From: CAWAQA01 sp963784065
GTDB lineage: Bacteria > Acidobacteriota > Vicinamibacteria > Vicinamibacterales > UBA2999
DNA length: 64,000 bases
NCBI GenBank assembly: GCA_963784065.1
Contig: CAWAQA010000003.1
Coordinates: 744,001-808,000, forward strand
Direction: 5' to 3'
How positions within the stretch are numbered: the stretch's first letter is position 1; each line of letters opens with the position of its first letter. Positions 8,979 to 18,233 of this stretch are shown piece by piece. Under the pieces are notes generated by a model that was given only the letters and a program-made list of their open reading frames with translations, did no database searches and was not told the DNA's origin. A program made the position numbers and the translations under genes.

Positions 8979-9286
8979 CTATCCCCAGAAAACCCGGTGG
9001 CCGCGGCGCTCGAGCGCTTCGGCGAGCGCGCGCTCGGCGCGCTCGGCTTCCTTGCGTGTCGCGAACGGGCCGATGCCCTTCATCAGGTCGGGCCGCAGTC
9101 GCACGCCGAATCTGTGTGCCTTTGGCGCCGCCAGCATGCCACCCGCCTTGTGCTGCGCGAACCGCTGCTCCGGCGTATGGGCCGTTTGTCCCACGTAAAC
9201 CGAGCGCCACGCGCGCACGGCTGCGCCACGCCGAGGTCGCGTGAGAGTTCGATGCACCGATAGATGGAGAACTGGCGCCGGGGCAT
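8979..9286 (-). CDS. GIY-YIG-like small protein, frameshifted
   Basis: The C-terminal part reads SVYVGQTAHTPEQRFAQHK then FGVRLRPDLMKGIGPF and TRKEAERAERALAEAL. This is the pattern of short GIY-YIG-superfamily proteins, with VYVGQT replacing the GIY...YIG core. The N-terminus MPRRQFSIYRCIELS to VAQPCARGAR lies in a neighbouring frame and joins near 9205, giving about 100 residues after repair. GIY-YIG domains are found in nucleases, but many short stand-alone members have no tested activity. It is bracketed by inverted copies of the 10-mer GTCGGTGCAA and by a palindromic repeat at 9310. Confidence 0.5.
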
Positions 9287-9309
9287 GTCTGAGTTGGATC
9301 AACAGCGTC

Positions 9310-9333
9310 CAGGCCGACCTTCAGGTCGGCCTG
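9310..9333. repeat. Interspersed palindrome (REP-like), TTCA loop
   Basis: A perfect 10-bp stem with loop TTCA; the core is GGCCGACCTTCAGGTCGGCC. The same core recurs at 14974, 38206 and 38324. It lies between the response-regulator and GIY-YIG-like genes. Confidence 0.75.
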
Positions 9334-9381
9334 CACCGACGGCGTGAGGACGATTGCACCGACAACTAGAGTCGCTCTCCG

Positions 9382-9777
9382 TCAGGACGCTTGTCTGATC
9401 GCGCGGCGGATCTCGTTCAGCAGGCATTCCGGCGTGACCGGTTTCCCGAGGAAGCTCTCGCAGCCTGCCCCAAGCGCTTCCTGCGGCGTCGGCGCGAACG
9501 TGTCGGCGCTCAGCGCGAGCACCGGTACTCCCGCCGTCGCGGCATGCGCCTTCAGGCGCTCGGTTGCCGCAAGGCCGTCGAGCACGGGCATCGTCCAGTC
9601 CATGAGGACGAGATTGGGCCTGCAGGCCGTCGCCTTCTCCACCGCCTCGGCGCCGTTCTCGGCTTCCTCGACGTCGAAGCCCCAGATCGTGAGCCAGTCG
9701 TGCCACACCTCACGGACGTCGAGGGAATCGTCCACGATGAGGACTCGCTTACGAGGCGCATGAAGAGAATGGTTCAT
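9382..9777 (-). CDS. Stand-alone response regulator receiver protein (CheY-like)
   Basis: 131 residues forming a single receiver domain with no output domain. It shows the acidic pair D16-D17 (VLIVDDS), the phosphoacceptor D60 (LVLMDWTMP), S90 (VLALSAD) and K112 (FLGKPV), all in the usual positions. It likely relays phosphate by protein-protein contact from a sensor kinase encoded elsewhere; no histidine kinase is adjacent. The gene is isolated, with palindromic and unassigned DNA on both sides. No frame disruption. Confidence 0.88.
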   Translation of the reverse strand: MNHSLHAPRKRVLIVDDSLDVREVWHDWLTIWGFDVEEAENGAEAVEKATACRPNLVLMDWTMPVLDGLAATERLKAHAATAGVPVLALSADTFAPTPQEALGAGCESFLGKPVTPECLLNEIRRAIRQAS

Positions 9778-10021
9778 GGTGCGTCAGCCAGTTGAGCAGG
9801 TTCGGTGCCGCTCGCAGCCTGCACGCCCGTGCACACGATGGCGTGGGGGTTCCGCCCCACGCCTGTCAACGAAGTGACGGTGTTCGGGCCGGCCGTCGGA
9901 ATCCGTCATCGACAATGCGGTAATCCGCATGCCGGTTCCGCATGGCGCGTAGTGTCCACGCGGAAAGCGGGCCGCACTGGCGGTGACTGCCGTGGGCACG
10001 TTCGTTGCCGCACCTATCTGG

Positions 10022-10216
10022 ATGGACACGCAGCTGATGATTGTCGGAGCCGGCGGAGCGCTCCTCCTGCTACTCGCGTTCCAGGTCTTTCGTGCGGCCC
10101 GGCACGACGTGAGCGAATCGCCCGTCAGCCAGACGTGGCTCTCCGAGCAGAAGCGCGCCAAGAGCGACGACGGAAGTCGGCAGCAGCAGCGGGCAGCCGG
10201 CAGGCCTTCCGGCTGA
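10022..10216 (+). CDS. Small single-pass membrane protein, possible
   Basis: 64 residues starting MDTQLMIVGAGGALLLLLAF, one strong hydrophobic segment followed by a charged tail (SQTWLSEQKRAKSDDGS). No family recognised. The stop codon TGA is supplied by the loop of a palindromic repeat (10206-10225), so the natural C-terminus may have been altered by insertion of that element. The preceding 240 bases (9778-10021) hold nothing I can assign. An upstream in-frame start at 9983 adds 13 residues. Confidence 0.4.
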   Translation: MDTQLMIVGAGGALLLLLAFQVFRAARHDVSESPVSQTWLSEQKRAKSDDGSRQQQRAAGRPSG

Positions 10217-10300
10217 AGCCGGAAGCCACAACCAGCTGGTTGCACTGCCAACTGCCAGCTGCAGGCTGCCCACTGCCAACTGCCGGCTGCCGCTGCCACC
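10206..10300. repeat. Palindromic repeat followed by a degenerate CTGCCAA/CTGCCAG array
   Basis: CTTCCGGCTGAAGCCGGAAG at 10206-10225 is a perfect 8-bp stem with loop TGAA. It is followed at 10239-10300 by about eight tandem, degenerate 7-mers of the form (A/G/C)CTGCC(A/G/C)... This is one of the heptad arrays seen elsewhere in the window. Confidence 0.65.
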
Positions 10301-10373
10301 CGATGAGCGTGCTACGATGCGCCGCCGGCGAAGGCTTGTTGTAGTGGTCTCAATCAGTTGATACAGTCCACTA

Positions 10374-11867
10374 GTGGCGCTACCACAACACACGGGCACC
10401 GTCCCGCATCAACCTGAAGCGCGCTCCGGGCTCGAGCCCTGGGGACGCGCCGACATGCCCGTCCCGCCGTCCCCGACCGGCCTCGGCTGGTTCGCGGTCG
10501 TCGGCCCTGGCGTCATCGTCCTCGGCACGGCGATCGGAAGCGGCGAGTTTCTCCTCGGGCCGGCCGTCTTCGTCCGCTACGGGCTGTCGTTGCTCTGGGT
10601 GACCGTCCTCGCGACGGTGCTGCAGACCATCTTCAACACGGAGGTGATGCGCTACACCGTCGCCACCGGCGAGCCGGTCTTCACCGGCTTCATGCGGACG
10701 CGTCCCTCGTCAACGATGTGGGCGTGGATCTACGTCACGCTGTACTTCCTGCAATTCGGCTGGCCTGCCTTTGCCGCGACCGCGGCCGGCGCCGTCTTCT
10801 TTCTGTTCCAGGGTCAGCTCCCGGCGGCGAGCGACAGCTCGACGATCTACTTCATCGGCGTCGGCACGTTCCTCGCCTGCGCCGCGGTGCTGTCGTTCGG
10901 GCGGCGGATCGAGCGAACGCTCGAGATCCTCAACTGGGTGCTCGTTGTCTGCATCCTGTCCGTCTTCCTGTTGATGGCTGTGGTCTTCGTGCCGTCGGAG
11001 ACGTGGCTTGCGGCCGTCGTCGGACTCGTCGGGTTCGACCTGCCGTCGGGCCGCTGGCAGTTGCTCCCGGCCGGTGCGGACTTCTTTCTGCTCGGCGCGC
11101 TGGTGGCGTATTCGGGTGCGGGAGGCGTGGTCAACCTCGTCCTGAGCAACTGGGCGCGGGACAGAGGCTACGGCATGAGCGAGCGGGCCGGCTACATATC
11201 AGGCGCGGTGGGTGGCGCCAAGGTCCATCTCACCCACAGCGGATTCATCTTCCCCGGCACCGACGAGTCGATGGCCCGATGGCGCGGCTGGTGGAGGATC
11301 GTTCGCGCCGACCAATGGGGCATCTTCTGCACGGGGGCGATCGCCGGCATGATGCTCCCGGCCCTGCTGTACGTCACGTTCCTCCCGCGCGGCGCCGACA
11401 TCCAGGGCCTTGGCATCAGCGCTGCGCTGGCGTCCGGCATTGGAGCGAGGGCGGGCGCGGCGATTGGTGGCGTGGTGGCGTTCCTCGGCGTGTGGATCCT
11501 GTTCAAGACGCAGCTCGACGTCCTCGAAGGCATGGTCCGCGCGATCACCGACATGCTCTGGACCGGGAGCCGCCGCCTCCGCGGCTGGCGCGGCGGCGAC
11601 GTGCGCGCCGTCTACTACACCGTGCTGGCGACGGTCGTGGTGTGGGGACTCATCGCGATGCGGCTCGCGCAGCCGATCGTGCTGGTGAAGCTCAGCGCCA
11701 ACGTGGCCGGCGTCGTCCTCGTCATCGCGTCGCTGCATCTGCTGTACGTGAACACGCGCCTGCTGCCGGAACACGTCCGTCCGCCGATGTGGCGGCGGAT
11801 CGCCCTCGTCGGCGTCGCGGTGTTCTACGGCATCTTCGCCACGCTCGCGCTGCGCAGCCTGTGGTAG
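10374..11867 (+). CDS. Nramp-related polytopic membrane transporter
   Basis: 497 residues with about 11 hydrophobic helices. The first helix contains GPGVIVLGTAIGSGEFLLGP, related to the DPGN-containing first helix of Nramp metal-ion transporters but without the DPGN motif, so metal selectivity cannot be assumed. Later helices (SFGRRIERTLEILNWVL, LVAYSGAGGVVNLVLSNWAR) also fit the LeuT-fold Nramp group. The frame is intact. Start: GTG 10374 keeps the whole open frame; ATG 10455 (MPVPPSPTG) would give a 470-residue protein and is equally plausible. A block of four palindromes follows directly after the stop. Confidence 0.66.
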   Translation: MALPQHTGTVPHQPEARSGLEPWGRADMPVPPSPTGLGWFAVVGPGVIVLGTAIGSGEFLLGPAVFVRYGLSLLWVTVLATVLQTIFNTEVMRYTVATGEPVFTGFMRTRPSSTMWAWIYVTLYFLQFGWPAFAATAAGAVFFLFQGQLPAASDSSTIYFIGVGTFLACAAVLSFGRRIERTLEILNWVLVVCILSVFLLMAVVFVPSETWLAAVVGLVGFDLPSGRWQLLPAGADFFLLGALVAYSGAGGVVNLVLSNWARDRGYGMSERAGYISGAVGGAKVHLTHSGFIFPGTDESMARWRGWWRIVRADQWGIFCTGAIAGMMLPALLYVTFLPRGADIQGLGISAALASGIGARAGAAIGGVVAFLGVWILFKTQLDVLEGMVRAITDMLWTGSRRLRGWRGGDVRAVYYTVLATVVVWGLIAMRLAQPIVLVKLSANVAGVVLVIASLHLLYVNTRLLPEHVRPPMWRRIALVGVAVFYGIFATLALRSLW

Positions 11868-11873
11868 CGCGCT

Positions 11874-12014
11874 GGGCCGGCTGAAGCCGGCCCCGACTAG
11901 TCCGTGATGTCGGTGGTCGGCCGGCTGAAGCCGGCGCTACGTCTCGTGATGTCGTAGGCCGGCTTCAGCCGGCCCACGTTTCGTGATGTCGTAGGGGCCG
12001 GCTTCAGCCGGCCC
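11874..12014. repeat. Array of four palindromic repeats between convergent genes
   Basis: Palindromes GGGCCGGCTGAAGCCGGCCC (11874), GCCGGCTGAAGCCGGC (11920), GGCCGGCTTCAGCCGGCC (11957) and GGGCCGGCTTCAGCCGGCCC (11995). The first two carry a TGAA loop and the last two TTCA, so the array has an internal change of orientation. Spacers share CGTGATGTCG, giving units of about 38-46 bp. The array fills the space between the convergent Nramp-like gene and the propeller gene and could stop both transcripts. Confidence 0.8.
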
Positions 12015-12025
12015 GACCTATTTGG

Positions 12026-14197
12026 TTACTTCGCGAGCGGGTTGGGCCGCAGCTGGAACTTCACGGCCTTGCTGTGCGTTCCCTTGCCGCCCTCGATATG
12101 GGTCAGCGCGCGCGTGGCGTAGGTGGACCACACGCCCTTCCCCTTCCAGCCGCCCTTCGGATCGTCGATGCGGCCATCGAGGCCCTTCGCGTGGAAGCCG
12201 AGCGGGTACGGCACGCGCATCACCGCGAACTTGCCGTCCACCAGCGCGAGCAGCGAGCCCGAGCCATTGCCCGTGGCGATCGGCACGTTATTGCCGGCGC
12301 CGAGCGTCCCGAACTGGTCGACCCACGTGTAGTAGCTCGAGTCGGCGCTTCCGGCGACTTCGGCGCCCTTGAAGTGCGGACCGGGCTGCTGGTGCAGCGT
12401 CCAGCCCTCCGGGCAGTGCTGGCCGGTGGCGTTGGGACCGTTGAGCGGAGCCTTGCACTTGCGGCGGTCGAAGCTCGCGAGATGGCCGCTCGCCAGCGAC
12501 GCCCACACCACGCCGTTGCGGTCGATGTCGCCGCCACGCGGTGAGAACCCCTCGATGGCCGCCTTCGGGTTGTTCCACGGCACCTCGTAGATCTCGGCCA
12601 GCGCCGTGGCCGGCGGGTTCTTGCCCGGGTCGAGGCGAATCAGCGCGCCCGGGAAGCCGGTCACCGTGCCCCAGATCGATCCGTCCGCCGGACTCGGGAT
12701 CGCGGTGTAGAACGCCTGTGGCAGACGCTTGTCCTTCGTCGGGTCGAGCGGCTGGTTCGGCTCGACGTAGTCATCGCGCCTGCCGTTGCCGTTGGCGTCG
12801 AGGATGAGCGCGGTCCAGCCCTGCGACTTTGCGGCGTCGCCGGTCTCGTCGAACATCTTCGTGTTCAGCCAGCCGACGACCTGCCCGCCGCCGCAGAACC
12901 ACAGCGTGTCGTTGGCGTCCTCGGCGAACATCAGGTGGTGCGTGCCGAAGCAGGTGTCCACGAAGGTGAACTTCTCGGTCTTCGGATCGTAGTACGACAC
13001 CTGGCGGCCGCTGCGTTCGATCGGAAACAGCTTCGCCGACGGATGATCCGATCCGGTGCGGCAGTACTCGGGCGTCTCTGGCGGACGGACGACGGAGGCG
13101 AGCCACAGGCGGCCCTTCTTGTCCATCATCCCGCTGTGCACGTTGGCCTTGCTGTTCCAGATGACCTCTTCGCCCCAGTACGGCGATGCCGCCGACACCT
13201 GGCGCGGCGACGAAAACGGCGTGCGCGGATCGCGCACCGGCACCGGCACCTGGCGCGCCGTGTTGCGCACCGGGTCGACGATGCTCATGAAGTCGGAGCC
13301 GTTCTCGTGGACGCCGTAGATCGGCCCATTCGCGTTCACCGTGGGATCGCGCTTGTCGCTGGAGATCTCGTCGTGGAAATAGGTCTGCGGCGTTGCCCAG
13401 TCCCACATGCTCACGACGAGGTTGCGCTCGACGCCCTGCGGCCGCGGCGGCGCCGGCGGCAGTTCGCCGGCGGCGATGCGGTCGGTCCAGTTGGCGAAGC
13501 CGCCGAGCGACCGCTCCTTGCCCATGGTGTTGATGCGGGCCATCATCACGCCGCCGTCCTGCCCGGACTGCAGGCGGCGCTCCCATGCGGCCACTGACGA
13601 GTCGAACACGCCGAGGCTCTTTGGAATCTCGCGCGACGCTTTGTCCCCGACCTGGTGGCAGCCGTGGCAGCCGTCGGTCTTCAGCATGTCGATCCACTCG
13701 CCCTGGTTGGTCATCTCTTTCGAGATGCCATTCGCGCCGGTGCCCGGGAACTCGTGCTTGCCCGGGACCTGCAGCAGCGAATACCAGTAGTTGGCCGGAT
13801 AGTATTCAGCGGCCGCCTTCGCATCGGGCGCGATCGTGGCCGTGAGGTTCAGAGCCTTGCCGGGCGCCGCCTGCACCATGCGCGAGTCGACGAGGCCGTA
13901 GCCGCGCACCCAGACGTTGTAGTTCCCTTTGGGAAGGTCGGGCACGACGTAACGCCCGCGGTCGTCGGTGACGACCATCCTGACGAACTTCGTGGGCAGG
14001 TCCGCCGTCTCCGCGATGACCCAGACGCCTGCTTCGGGTCCGCGCGTGCTGCTCACAACGCCGCCGAGATCGTCGGCGTCGATGGCCACGGTCTCACCAC
14101 CCTGCTGGACGGCGGTCGCGCCGGGCGATGCCACAACCGCCAGGACGGCGAGACAGGCGCCGGCGATGCTCCCGTAGAAGAACCTTGTCGCTCTCAT
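12026..14197 (-). CDS. Secreted carboxypeptidase-regulatory/beta-propeller protein with a CHGCH haem-type motif
   Basis: The start is ATG 14197 (MRATRFF), preceded by GGGAGGAG five bases upstream; a TTG at 14212 is in frame but lies on the ribosome site. A signal peptide (to about residue 30) is followed by a carboxypeptidase-regulatory (Ig-like) domain (about 40-125, GVVSSTRGPEAGVWVIAET ... VRGYGLVDSR). A single CHGCH near residue 177 fits a c-type haem site. From about 290 on there are propeller-like repeats (KANVHSGMMDKKGRLWLAS, DANDTLWFCGGG, DIDRNGVVWASL). 723 residues, no frame breaks. It is probably periplasmic. An electron-transfer or dehydrogenase-like role is a guess from the haem motif; no catalytic residues are recognised. 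Confidence 0.68.
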   Translation of the reverse strand: MRATRFFYGSIAGACLAVLAVVASPGATAVQQGGETVAIDADDLGGVVSSTRGPEAGVWVIAETADLPTKFVRMVVTDDRGRYVVPDLPKGNYNVWVRGYGLVDSRMVQAAPGKALNLTATIAPDAKAAAEYYPANYWYSLLQVPGKHEFPGTGANGISKEMTNQGEWIDMLKTDGCHGCHQVGDKASREIPKSLGVFDSSVAAWERRLQSGQDGGVMMARINTMGKERSLGGFANWTDRIAAGELPPAPPRPQGVERNLVVSMWDWATPQTYFHDEISSDKRDPTVNANGPIYGVHENGSDFMSIVDPVRNTARQVPVPVRDPRTPFSSPRQVSAASPYWGEEVIWNSKANVHSGMMDKKGRLWLASVVRPPETPEYCRTGSDHPSAKLFPIERSGRQVSYYDPKTEKFTFVDTCFGTHHLMFAEDANDTLWFCGGGQVVGWLNTKMFDETGDAAKSQGWTALILDANGNGRRDDYVEPNQPLDPTKDKRLPQAFYTAIPSPADGSIWGTVTGFPGALIRLDPGKNPPATALAEIYEVPWNNPKAAIEGFSPRGGDIDRNGVVWASLASGHLASFDRRKCKAPLNGPNATGQHCPEGWTLHQQPGPHFKGAEVAGSADSSYYTWVDQFGTLGAGNNVPIATGNGSGSLLALVDGKFAVMRVPYPLGFHAKGLDGRIDDPKGGWKGKGVWSTYATRALTHIEGGKGTHSKAVKFQLRPNPLAK

Positions 14198-14218
14198 GTC
14201 GGCTCCTCCCAATATCTC

Positions 14219-14480
14219 GTATGAAGACTCCGGGCTCCGGGCTTCGGGCTCCGGGCCGCGGCCATTTTAGTTGGATTCGGGCTGTGACGCGGGCGCAAAG
14301 TGTGCGCGGCGGCGTGCGGCTTCCGGCTGCCGCGGCCTGTGCGGGTACAGAGGAATTGGCGTACATTCCGCCTCGAGCCGGGTCCGAAAGGACCCGGCCT
14401 ACGTTCGCGCCTCGAGCGGGTACGACAGGACCCGGTCTACGTTCGCGCCTCGAGCCGGGTCCGGAAGGACCCGGCCGACG
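14219..14480. repeat. Heptad array and three tandem GGGTCC palindromes
   Basis: 14222-14262 is a GACTCCGGGCTCCGGGCTTCGGG-like degenerate 7-8 bp array (written here in part). From about 14370 come three units of about 38 bp, each containing CGCCTCGAG, a palindrome of the type GCCGGGTCC-GAAA-GGACCCGGC (second copy degenerate) and CTACGTT. The units lie between the starts of the propeller gene and the end of the VOC gene. No gene was found in the 270 bases. Confidence 0.65.
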
Positions 14481-14487
14481 GCCGGCA

Positions 14488-14952
14488 TCAGTTCGCCCAG
14501 CTGTCCATCGCCTTCTTCAGCAGCGAATCGGGACGCACCTGGTGCAGCTCGAACCGGTTGCCGAACGGATCGGTGATGCTCGAGACGAACAGGTTCGACG
14601 GGCTGATGCGAACCTCGGACACGGTCAGCCCCGCCTGTTGCAAACGCGCCGTCGTGGCCTGTGCGTCCTCGACCAGGAACCCGAAGTGATCGAGGCCGGC
14701 GCGCCGCGTTGGCGTGGACGGCAGCAGCTCGAGGAACGTGTCGCGATTCACCTGCACGAAGGTGGTCAGACCGTTGTTCCGCCATGCTTCGCGGAATCCC
14801 ATGGTCTTCGTGTAGAACGCCCGCGCCTCCTCGAGGTTGTCGACGACGATCCCGATGTGATTGAGGCCGGCGATGCGTGCCTGCTGTCCGAGCACGGACG
14901 GCATCGCCGACCCGATGAGGATTCCTGTCAGAAGCAGCATCACTGCGCGCAT
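14488..14952 (-). CDS. Exported VOC-superfamily (glyoxalase-like) protein
   Basis: 154 residues: signal peptide (MRAVMLLLTGILIGSAMPSVLG), then one VOC module of about 120 residues with the paired beta-alpha-beta-beta-beta units. These show as GLNHIGIVVDNLEEARAFYT...GFREA and LDHFGFLVEDAQATTARLQ...ITDPFGNRFELHQ. Metal-site candidates are His in NHIG, His in LDHFG and Glu in FELHQ. VOC proteins include dioxygenases, glyoxalases and resistance proteins, so the substrate is open. An exported member is unusual. Intact frame. Confidence 0.78.
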   Translation of the reverse strand: MRAVMLLLTGILIGSAMPSVLGQQARIAGLNHIGIVVDNLEEARAFYTKTMGFREAWRNNGLTTFVQVNRDTFLELLPSTPTRRAGLDHFGFLVEDAQATTARLQQAGLTVSEVRISPSNLFVSSITDPFGNRFELHQVRPDSLLKKAMDSWAN

Positions 14953-14973
14953 GGCGTCTCCAGTATTCGTAGA

Positions 14974-15175
14974 GGCCGACCTTCAGGTCGGCCCAGCCTC
15001 GCCATCAACGGCCAGCTCGTCATCCGCGAACGCAGGCGGGTTTCTTGGGCCCGGCGCGAGGCGGGTCTGGAAAGACCCGCCCTACGTTCGGTATTCGTAA
15101 AAGGCCGCCAGCTCGAAATCCGCGAACGTAGGCCGGGTCCTTTTGGACCCGGCGCGAGGGCGGGTCTGAAAGGCC
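14974..15175. repeat. Cluster of palindromes with different arms
   Basis: Three unlike palindromes within 180 bp: GGCCGACCTTCAGGTCGGCC (14974-14993), GCGGGTCTGGAAAGACCCGC (15061-15080), and GCCGGGTCC-TTTT-GGACCCGGC (15132-15153), then a degenerate GGGCGGGTCT copy near 15158. Each is followed or preceded by CTACG or CGTAG. Together they show the shared architecture with changed arms. No gene in 14953-15184. Confidence 0.75.
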
Positions 15176-15184
15176 GCCCCCCGT

Positions 15185-18094
15185 TCAGAACGTCGCCCTG
15201 AATCCCAGTTGCACCATGCGAGCCTTGTACACGACGCTCGGGTTGGAGTTCGGCAATCCGTACCGCGCGTTGCTCTCGGCGGTGGTGTAGGCGCCATAGT
15301 TCTCGTGGTTGAGCAGGTTGAAGATCTCGACCATCCCGTCGAGCCGCACGCGCTGCAGCCAGGGAATCCGCTGCTGCAGGCGCATGTCCACGCGATGGAT
15401 CGGGCGGCCGACGAAGTCGTTGCGCGCGACCAGCGTGCCGTTCGGACGCAGCCGGCCGCCGGCCTGCCCGCCGCTGTCGCGACGGTCGCCGCCGTAACTG
15501 GTCACGAAGCGCATGCCCGACCCGTAGAAGTACAGCCCGCTCACCTGGAAGCCGCGCCCAACCTCCCAGATCCCGTTCACGACGGCGCGATGACGCTGGT
15601 CGCCGGCCGAATAGGTGTACTCGTTGCCGAGATCGGGCGTCACCGGAAACGGCACCACCTGCGTGAATCCGCTGAGCGGTTGCGCCTCGGCCTCCTTGTA
15701 GAAGCCCAGCGTGTACGTCGCCGCCGCCTGCCACCTGTCGCTGAAGCGCTTGGTGAACGCGGTTTCCAGCGCATGGAAGTTGGTGCGGCCGTCCATCCGC
15801 TCCATCCCCAGCCGCGCGAACTCGGGGTACGGCCGATTGGCCACGACCGAGAACGGCAGGTTGGCGCCCGTGACCGGGTTGTAACTCAGGTTGAAGTTGT
15901 GCGCGTAGGTACTCGTGCCGCCCGCCGATGTAAGCGTAGTCGGCCTCGACCGCCATCGTGTCCCCGAGCTGCCGCTGCACACCGGCCGAGACCTGGTAGC
16001 TGTACGGCGACTGCGCGTTCGGATCGGCGATGCCGTTGGGGACGTTGCGGCGCAGGCAGCCGGGCACGTTGCTCGTCGAGCAGAGGCGCGCGCGTGCCTG
16101 CTCGGGCGTCGGCGCCGGCCCGTTGAAGGGATTGGCCGCGAAGTCCGGCCGGCCATCGTTGAGCACTTCGACGCCCACGAGCTGCTGCCACGAGCGCATG
16201 CGCGAGTTGATGTTCACCGACGGTTCGGTGAAGTACTGCCCGTATCCGCCGCGGACCACGGTGCGATCCGTCAGGGTATACGCGAACCCGACGCGCGGCG
16301 CGATGTTGTTCGTGTCGTTGGGACGACCCGCCTCCAGGAACGGCTCGAAGGGGATGTCGTTCCCGAAGATCCCCGTCGACAGGTCGTAGCGCACGCCGAG
16401 GTTCAGCGTCAGGCGTGACGTGACCGTCCAGTTGTCCTGCAGCCAGCCGGCATAGGTGTAGCGATCGATGTAGGTCGGCAGCGTGCCGACGCTGAGGCGG
16501 TACGACTCGTAATCGGAGAGAGGGCGGCCAGGTTCCACGTCGAGATGTCGTTCCAGACCGGGAACAGGTCCTGGAGGTTGGCCGGGACGGGTCCGCCTTG
16601 CGCGTCGATGATCCCGTTGCACTCCCGGCAGTTCTGCGAGATGAACTTGAAGAACAGGAATTCACCGCCCAGCTTGATGTCGTGCCGGCCGGCGGCGTTG
16701 AACGAGTAGCTGAAGTCGTCGCGGATCGACCAGACGTTCTGGTTGAAGTGCTGCGGGCAGTTGGCGCAGGTCTGGCCGATGGTGAAACCGGTGAAGTCGA
16801 TGCGCGGCGCGCCGTAGGTGAAGCCGTTCACCGCCTGCGGATGCCCCGGCCAGTTCACGACCCCCTCGTCGTAGAAGTCGAACTGGTTGAAGCCGCCTTT
16901 GACTTCGTTGAGCGCGCGGTTGCTGAGCACCTGCGTCAGCGTCAGAAAGACACTTTCGTTGTGACGCTTGAATCCGGTCGTGCCCGACGGATGCAGGCCG
17001 GTGTCCGGCTCGTTGACCGGGCGCAGTCTCCCTGCCGGCGTCGGCGCGCACCATGAACCGTGTCTGCGAGGACAATTGCGCGTCGAGGCGCGCGCCCGCG
17101 ATATGCACCGTCCGCGTCGCCGGCAGCGTGATGTTGAACTGCGGATACGGCGTCGAGAAGTTGAAGCTGTCCGGCTCCCGTCCGTACTCGTAGTTGGCGA
17201 AGATGTGAACACGATCTCTCCGGATCGGCCCGCCGAACGTCGTGCTCACCTGCTGGTTCGAATAGGGCAGCACCTCGCCGGCGATGAAGTCGGCGGCGTT
17301 GAGGCGATCGTCGCGGAAATAACCGGCGAACAGCCCCGAGGGCGTGTTCGTCCCTGACTTGCCGATCGCGTTCATCTGCAGGCCCGACGAGCGGCCTTGC
17401 GTCGCGTCGAACCGGCTCGCGACGACCTGGAACTCGGCAATCGCATCCTTGCTGTACATCGGGCTTCCACCGCTCCCGATCGCGATGCTCTGGGTCACCT
17501 GCTGGCCGTCCATGTTGAGCTGGAAGTCGCGTCGATTGCTCGCGGCCGCTCCTCCGCCTTGGGAGGGCCTTCCGTCGCTCACTTCATTGGTCCGCACGCC
17601 GGGCGCCATCAGGGCGAGGTCCTGCCAGTCCCGGCCGTTGACCGGGATCTCCGACACCTGCCGCGGATCGATGTTTCCGCCAATGGAAGACGACGTCACG
17701 TCGAGCAGCGGCGCCTCGCCGGTGACGGTGACCGACTCCTGCACGGACGCGGGCGCCATCTGGAGGTGCAGCGCCGCTTCCTGCCCGAGCAGCAGCACCA
17801 CTCCCGTCCGCGAGAGCGTCGTGAATCCGGGTAGTTGCGCCGTGATCCGGAAGTCGCCGGTGCGCAACGCGATCCGATAGGAGCCTCGCGCATCGGTGAC
17901 GGCCTCGAACGTGTTCCCCGAGGCTTCGTGAACGGCGGTCACGGTGACGCCGGGCAAGGACGCCGCCCGTTTGATCGGTCACCGTCCCGATCAGGGTGGC
18001 GTCCTGCGCGAGAGACGGGGGCAGCCACCGTCAGGAACGCGCCCATCAGGCACGCGCCGGTCAAGACAACGCGTGCGACGACACATGGCCCCAT
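15185..18094 (-). CDS. Oar-like TonB-dependent outer-membrane receptor, at least five frame shifts
   Basis: The start is ATG 18094 after GGGAGGG; signal peptide MGPCVVARVVLTGACLMGAF. Pieces in successive frames give a complete Oar-type receptor of about 960 residues. First comes a carboxypeptidase-regulatory domain (TLIGTVTDQTGGVLPGVTVT...GSYRIALRTG), then the plug (VTGEAPLLDVTSSSIGG...IPVNGRDWQDLALMAPGV). A barrel follows, ending VQLGFRATF with terminal Phe. Shifts map near 18020, 17955 (extra G after CTT), 17035, 16520 and 15930. It imports or binds an unknown ligand using TonB energy. It is distant from the two tandem receptors downstream. Five breaks could mean a dying gene, but the flanking pieces are all well conserved. 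Confidence 0.72.
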
Positions 18095-18106
18095 GGTTTC
18101 CCTCCC

Positions 18107-18233
18107 GCGAGGCGTGCCTCGCAAAAAGCGCTTCCGGCTGAAGCCGGACGCCACAGCCGCCTGTCTTCCCTCACTCTTCCGGCTGAAGCCGGCCACAGCC
18201 GTCGGACTTCGTGCTTCGGGCTGAAGCCGAAGC
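18107..18233. repeat. Palindrome cluster in the divergent promoter region
   Basis: GCGAGGC-GT-GCCTCGC (18107-18122), TCCGGCTGAAGCCGGA (18133-18148), CCGGCTGAAGCCGG (18179-18192) and GCTTCGG-GCTGAAG-CCGAAGC-like (18213-18233). All lie in the divergent interval (18095-18420) between the Oar-like and spermidine-synthase-like genes. The remaining interval to 18420 holds no gene I can support. Confidence 0.7.

Noticed and set aside
9784..10299. Minus-strand open frame of 171 codons
   Set aside because: It runs through the palindrome and the CTGCC heptad array, giving low-complexity sequence with no domain; antisense to the small membrane gene.
11874..12014. CRISPR-like array
   Set aside because: Repeated units are themselves palindromes in both orientations, spacers are partly identical, and no cas genes are near.
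15185..18094. Oar-like gene as a true pseudogene
   Set aside because: It has five shifts, but all segments keep family motifs and the neighbourhood shows the same error type in an essential gene, so decay is not needed to explain it. The case stays open until re-sequenced.
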